DNA of 6,117 nucleotides, from positions 1-6,117 of the forward strand of contig JAVBOJ010000086.1 of assembly GCA_031550755.1 (NCBI GenBank). Direction: 5' to 3'. The translations under genes and the position numbers were made by a program. The notes under the pieces are model-generated. The model was given only the letters and a program-made list of their open reading frames with translations, ran no database searches and was not told where the DNA came from. This DNA is from JAVBOJ01 sp031550755. GTDB lineage: Bacteria; Bacillota; Clostridia; Oscillospirales; UBA929. Below are positions 3,819-6,117 of this stretch, piece after piece. Every line of letters starts with the position of its first letter. Within the stretch, counting starts at the first letter, position 1.

Positions 3819-5900
3819 TTACGAGGGGAGTAAACCGAAGGGGATGGCGGCGCCGTAACGGTTGGCGACGCTGCCGGTGACGACGAGGGTCAGCTCGTTT
3901 TCGCCCCGGCGCAAAAAAGGGCCGACGGCAAAGCGGTGGGGATTCCAAAAGCTCACTCCGGCCAAGCTGCCATTTACATAACATTCCACCATCTCGTCGG
4001 CGTGAACCGTCCACGTCTCGCCGCCGGTCACCGCCGGCGCGGCATACACACCGGTGTAGGTATGCCGGTTGTCCTCCGCGCGCGTGAGCGCCAGGGCGAT
4101 TGCGGGCAGGGGCGTTTCCGCCGGCGCGGGTTGGGCGCGCAGCGCCCCGTCGGGATCGAAGAGCAGCAGCGTGCTCTCGCGCCGCCCCAGCCGCAGCGTC
4201 AGCCGCGTCCGGCCGTCGGGCGTTGTGTCAAAATGCGGGTGCGTAACCCCCGCACGCCACGGGTCAAACAGCAATGGCGTGCCGGCAACCGGCACGGACA
4301 CAAGGCTTTCCAGCGTTGCGTCGCCCTCGTTTGTCACGAAGTACATTTCCAGCCCGTCTTTTGTCAAATGGGTTGCGCGCAGGTCGGGACAGGGGCTCTC
4401 GCAAACCAAATCGCGTTTTTTTACCCCCGTCCAGTCGGCAATCACCGACACGGGCAGGTCGGGGTCGCCCAGCACATGGTCGTACACATAGCCGCCGACA
4501 TACAGCCGTCCGTCCTCCGCGCGGGCCTGGGACAGTAAGGAGCGCGGCAGATAGTTGAACTCGATTTGGTGCTCGTAAAACGGCGCTGCTTCCTCGACCG
4601 GCATATGGCCGCTTTCGCACAAAATCGCCGTTTTGGCGCCGTTTTTCGAGTCGGTCATCAAAAAAGAGACGCGTTTCATATAGTCTGAAAACAATCTGTA
4701 ATGCGGCCACCAAATGTTCCCCGGCCCGACGTCGGGCGGGCGCTCGTCCCGGCGCGCGCCGCGCAGGCTGTAGTAAAACGCGTGCGGGATGAACAGGTTG
4801 ACCCCGCGCACGCCCAGCCAGTCAATAAACCACTTCATGTCGTCGGCGGTGAAATACCACGGGACGCCGTCCCGGACGCAGACGCCGAAGCACTCGTTGG
4901 CGTTGCGCCGGCGGCCCAGATGCCGGGCGGCGTCGGACGAGCATTTGGCCTGCACCGAATCCGGCCCCACCGTCCCGCCCTGCTCGGGCGACACCCAGCG
5001 AAAGACCAGATCCTGCCCCGGAATGTGGAAATAGCGCTGCTCGTCGATGTCGTCGCTTTTTTGGGGATGCCCCATCAGGGCAATGCCGTGTGACGCGCAC
5101 CAGTCGGACAGCTTTTGGTAATAGACCTCGCCCAGCCGCGCCCGGATGAGGCGGCGATAGAGCCGGACGGTGTCGTTCTCCTCGCCGTCAAACAGCGCCC
5201 GCAGGGCGGGCAGATGCCCCCCGGCGGCCTCGAGGTCGCACTCCAGACCGTCCGTCCACTCGAAAAATCCCTGCGCACCGCGCCCCAACACACAGGGCTC
5301 GTCGGTAAAAAACCCGATGACGGTGCTGCCGAAGTGCTCCTTCAGCCGCGCGTAATAGGCGTCATGGGTGAGCCGGAGAAAGGTGTCCACCGCGTCGGGA
5401 TGGAGAATATCCGCCGAGGGCGGCGCGTCCGGCTGGCCGTCATCCTCGCCGAAGTGAATGCCGCGGATGGTTCCACCGCAGGGCTTTTGGACGATAAACG
5501 AGCCATCCTCCAGCGCTGCGAGGACTTTTCCCCCGGAGGCGTCGCGGGTCAGCGTGAGGCCGACCGAGGCGTACGCCGGGTTCTCCCGCGCCACCAGCCC
5601 GTGCGCCGAGCCGGAGGGGTACATGGCCTCGTCATACAGGACGATTTTCATCTCCAGCGCGGCGGCGGTGCGCACGATATGGGTGACGACCTCAAAATAC
5701 GCGTCGGAGAGATATTCCAAATCGCGCGGGACGCCGATGCGCGGGTGCAGCACCACGCCGTCCACACCTTTTTGCTTGAAATCCTCCAGCTGGGCGCGCA
5801 GGGTGTCCGGGTCGAGCGCGTCGTTTAAAAACCAAAAGGGGATGGGTGTAAACTCGGCGGGCGGCGCGGCGAGGATTTCGACAAAGCGGACGATGTCCAT
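3819..5900 (-). CDS. Cytoplasmic glycoside hydrolase, GH106 (alpha-L-rhamnosidase)-like
   Basis: The 693-residue protein has an N-terminal TIM-barrel-like region with FTPIPFWFLND (17-27), GVDGVVLHPRIG (45-56) and VLYDEAMYPSGSAHG (87-101). These resemble the opening of GH106 rhamnosidases and related enzymes (PFWFWN..., Y-D-E-x-x-P-S-G). Acidic candidates for catalysis are the FFTDEP motif (197-202, Glu201) and NECFG (335-339, Glu336). PHAFYYSLRG (372-381) and IWWP (396-399) are further substrate-pocket-like words. A middle beta-rich part (about 505-585) and a C-terminal galactose-binding-like sandwich (about 625-683) follow, the latter ending in GENELTLVVTGSVANRYG. There is no signal peptide, so it should act on imported oligosaccharides. 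The start at 5900 is fixed by AAAAGGAGG 7 bases upstream; a longer frame to 5993 would run through the promoter. It appears monocistronic. Substrate is uncertain: rhamnose is a guess from family resemblance. Confidence 0.8.
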   Translation of the reverse strand: MDIVRFVEILAAPPAEFTPIPFWFLNDALDPDTLRAQLEDFKQKGVDGVVLHPRIGVPRDLEYLSDAYFEVVTHIVRTAAALEMKIVLYDEAMYPSGSAHGLVARENPAYASVGLTLTRDASGGKVLAALEDGSFIVQKPCGGTIRGIHFGEDDGQPDAPPSADILHPDAVDTFLRLTHDAYYARLKEHFGSTVIGFFTDEPCVLGRGAQGFFEWTDGLECDLEAAGGHLPALRALFDGEENDTVRLYRRLIRARLGEVYYQKLSDWCASHGIALMGHPQKSDDIDEQRYFHIPGQDLVFRWVSPEQGGTVGPDSVQAKCSSDAARHLGRRRNANECFGVCVRDGVPWYFTADDMKWFIDWLGVRGVNLFIPHAFYYSLRGARRDERPPDVGPGNIWWPHYRLFSDYMKRVSFLMTDSKNGAKTAILCESGHMPVEEAAPFYEHQIEFNYLPRSLLSQARAEDGRLYVGGYVYDHVLGDPDLPVSVIADWTGVKKRDLVCESPCPDLRATHLTKDGLEMYFVTNEGDATLESLVSVPVAGTPLLFDPWRAGVTHPHFDTTPDGRTRLTLRLGRRESTLLLFDPDGALRAQPAPAETPLPAIALALTRAEDNRHTYTGVYAAPAVTGGETWTVHADEMVECYVNGSLAGVSFWNPHRFAVGPFLRRGENELTLVVTGSVANRYGAAIPFGLLPS

Positions 5901-5907
5901 GAATAAT

Positions 5908-5916
5908 CCTCCTTTT
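5908..5916 (-). promoter_or_regulatory. Ribosome binding site fixing the glycosidase start
   Basis: AAAAGGAGG on the minus strand ends 7 bases before the ATG at 5900. It rules out the upstream in-frame ATG at 5993, which has no such site and lies at the -35 of the promoter. Confidence 0.88.
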
Positions 5917-5964
5917 GAGGTTTGTTGGGTCGCCGGTGCCCCCAAGAGGGCGCGTATATTCCAT

Positions 5965-5993
5965 AGTATAGCAAAGACCCGCCGCGAAAGCAA
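5965..5993 (-). promoter_or_regulatory. SigA promoter with extended -10 for the glycosidase gene
   Basis: On the minus strand, TTGCTT (5993-5988) and TATACT (5970-5965) are spaced by 17 bases, and TGC immediately precedes the -10 to make an extended element. The -35 is weak (3 of 6), the -10 good (5 of 6). The predicted leader is about 58 bases. The promoter is embedded in the terminator hairpin of the upstream gene. Confidence 0.7.
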
Positions 5994-6013
5994 TTTCAGC
6001 TTTGCGACGGGTT
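5976..6013 (-). terminator. Hairpin terminator of the upstream gene, overlapping the glycosidase promoter
   Basis: In the minus-strand transcript AACCCGTCGCAAAGC (6013-5999) pairs with GCTTTCGCGGCGGGTC (5991-5976) around a seven-base loop, with one mismatch and one bulged base. A short T stretch (TTTGCT) follows. It begins 7 bases after the stop codon at 6021. Its loop and 3' arm contain the -35 and most of the spacer of the glycosidase promoter. Confidence 0.7.
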
Positions 6014-6020
6014 CATCAAT

Positions 6021-6117
6021 TTATTTTTCCGGCTTGCGGATGGGCAGCCATACTTCGCAGCGGTATTCCTCGGACTGCTGATTGGCGTCGGAATACACCT
6101 CGATATCCGGCGCGTCG
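6021..6117 (-). CDS. C-terminal fragment, possible GyrI-like/AraC effector-binding domain protein
   Basis: Thirty-two codons and a TAA are visible, ending the protein with DIEVYSDANQQSEEYRCEVW and then LPIRKPEK; the rest is beyond the right edge. The pattern of an 'xIExY' strand, an acidic variable stretch, and a final 'EVWLPI' strand is what I know from GyrI-like small-molecule-binding domains, found alone or at the C-terminus of AraC- and MerR-type regulators. If so it may bind a small ligand and could regulate the adjacent glycosidase, but no DNA-binding part is visible and the match rests on a short stretch. A hairpin terminator follows at once, so it is probably not co-transcribed with the glycosidase gene. 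Confidence 0.55.
   Translation of the reverse strand, partial: DAPDIEVYSDANQQSEEYRCEVWLPIRKPEK

Noticed and set aside
3937..4538. 200-codon plus-strand open frame opposite the C-terminal part of the glycosidase
   Set aside because: Reverse-strand shadow of a GC-rich gene with unlikely composition and no ribosome binding site.
5115..5828. 237-codon plus-strand open frame inside the glycosidase gene
   Set aside because: It is opposite conserved glycosidase motifs, has no start signals and no recognisable domain.
5901..5993. Upstream extension of the glycosidase to an ATG at 5993
   Set aside because: The extension crosses the extended -10 promoter and lacks a ribosome binding site, whereas the ATG at 5900 has an ideal one.

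Overview
The window looks like chromosomal DNA from a GC-rich member of the Firmicutes, probably a clostridial (Oscillospiraceae- or Christensenella-like) gut or anaerobic bacterium. The signs are strong AGGAGG-type ribosome binding sites, near-consensus SigA promoters with several extended -10 elements, a Gram-positive-style class A penicillin-binding protein with a cysteine-repeat and Pro-rich tail, and the N-terminus of the clostridial 'SISSLKGADRVR' type of GyrB/ParE paralogue. No mobile element, CRISPR array, tRNA or rRNA was seen.

Layout. Bases 1-92 (minus) hold the first 30 codons of a type II topoisomerase B subunit. It lies 32 bp downstream of, and probably in one transcript with, a class A penicillin-binding protein (125-2668, minus). 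A 193-bp divergent promoter region separates the latter from ruvX/yqgF (2862-3269, plus), which starts at TTG. Convergent with ruvX, and overlapping its 3' end by 19 bp, is a 91-residue three-helix membrane protein resembling PQ-loop/SemiSWEET proteins (3251-3526, minus). A 292-bp intergenic region (3527-3818) is unusually rich in signals: a GC-rich hairpin, 11-bp tandem repeats, an extended -10, a C-rich tract complementary to a Shine-Dalgarno/start region, an intrinsic terminator on the plus strand, and a second 13-bp perfect hairpin. A 693-residue cytoplasmic glycoside hydrolase related to the GH106 alpha-L-rhamnosidases follows (3819-5900, minus) with its own extended -10 promoter. Bases 6021-6117 are the C-terminus of a minus-strand protein resembling GyrI-like/AraC effector-binding domains. 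Its terminator hairpin overlaps the glycosidase promoter.

The genes do not form one pathway. The left half is housekeeping (cell-wall synthesis, DNA topology, rRNA processing), the right half is a monocistronic sugar-degrading enzyme beside a possible ligand-binding regulator. The best candidate for something undescribed is a ~90-nt small RNA at about 3645-3736 (plus), bracketed by a promoter-like element and a U-tract terminator, carrying a CCCCTCC anti-Shine-Dalgarno tract. This is inferred from sequence alone.
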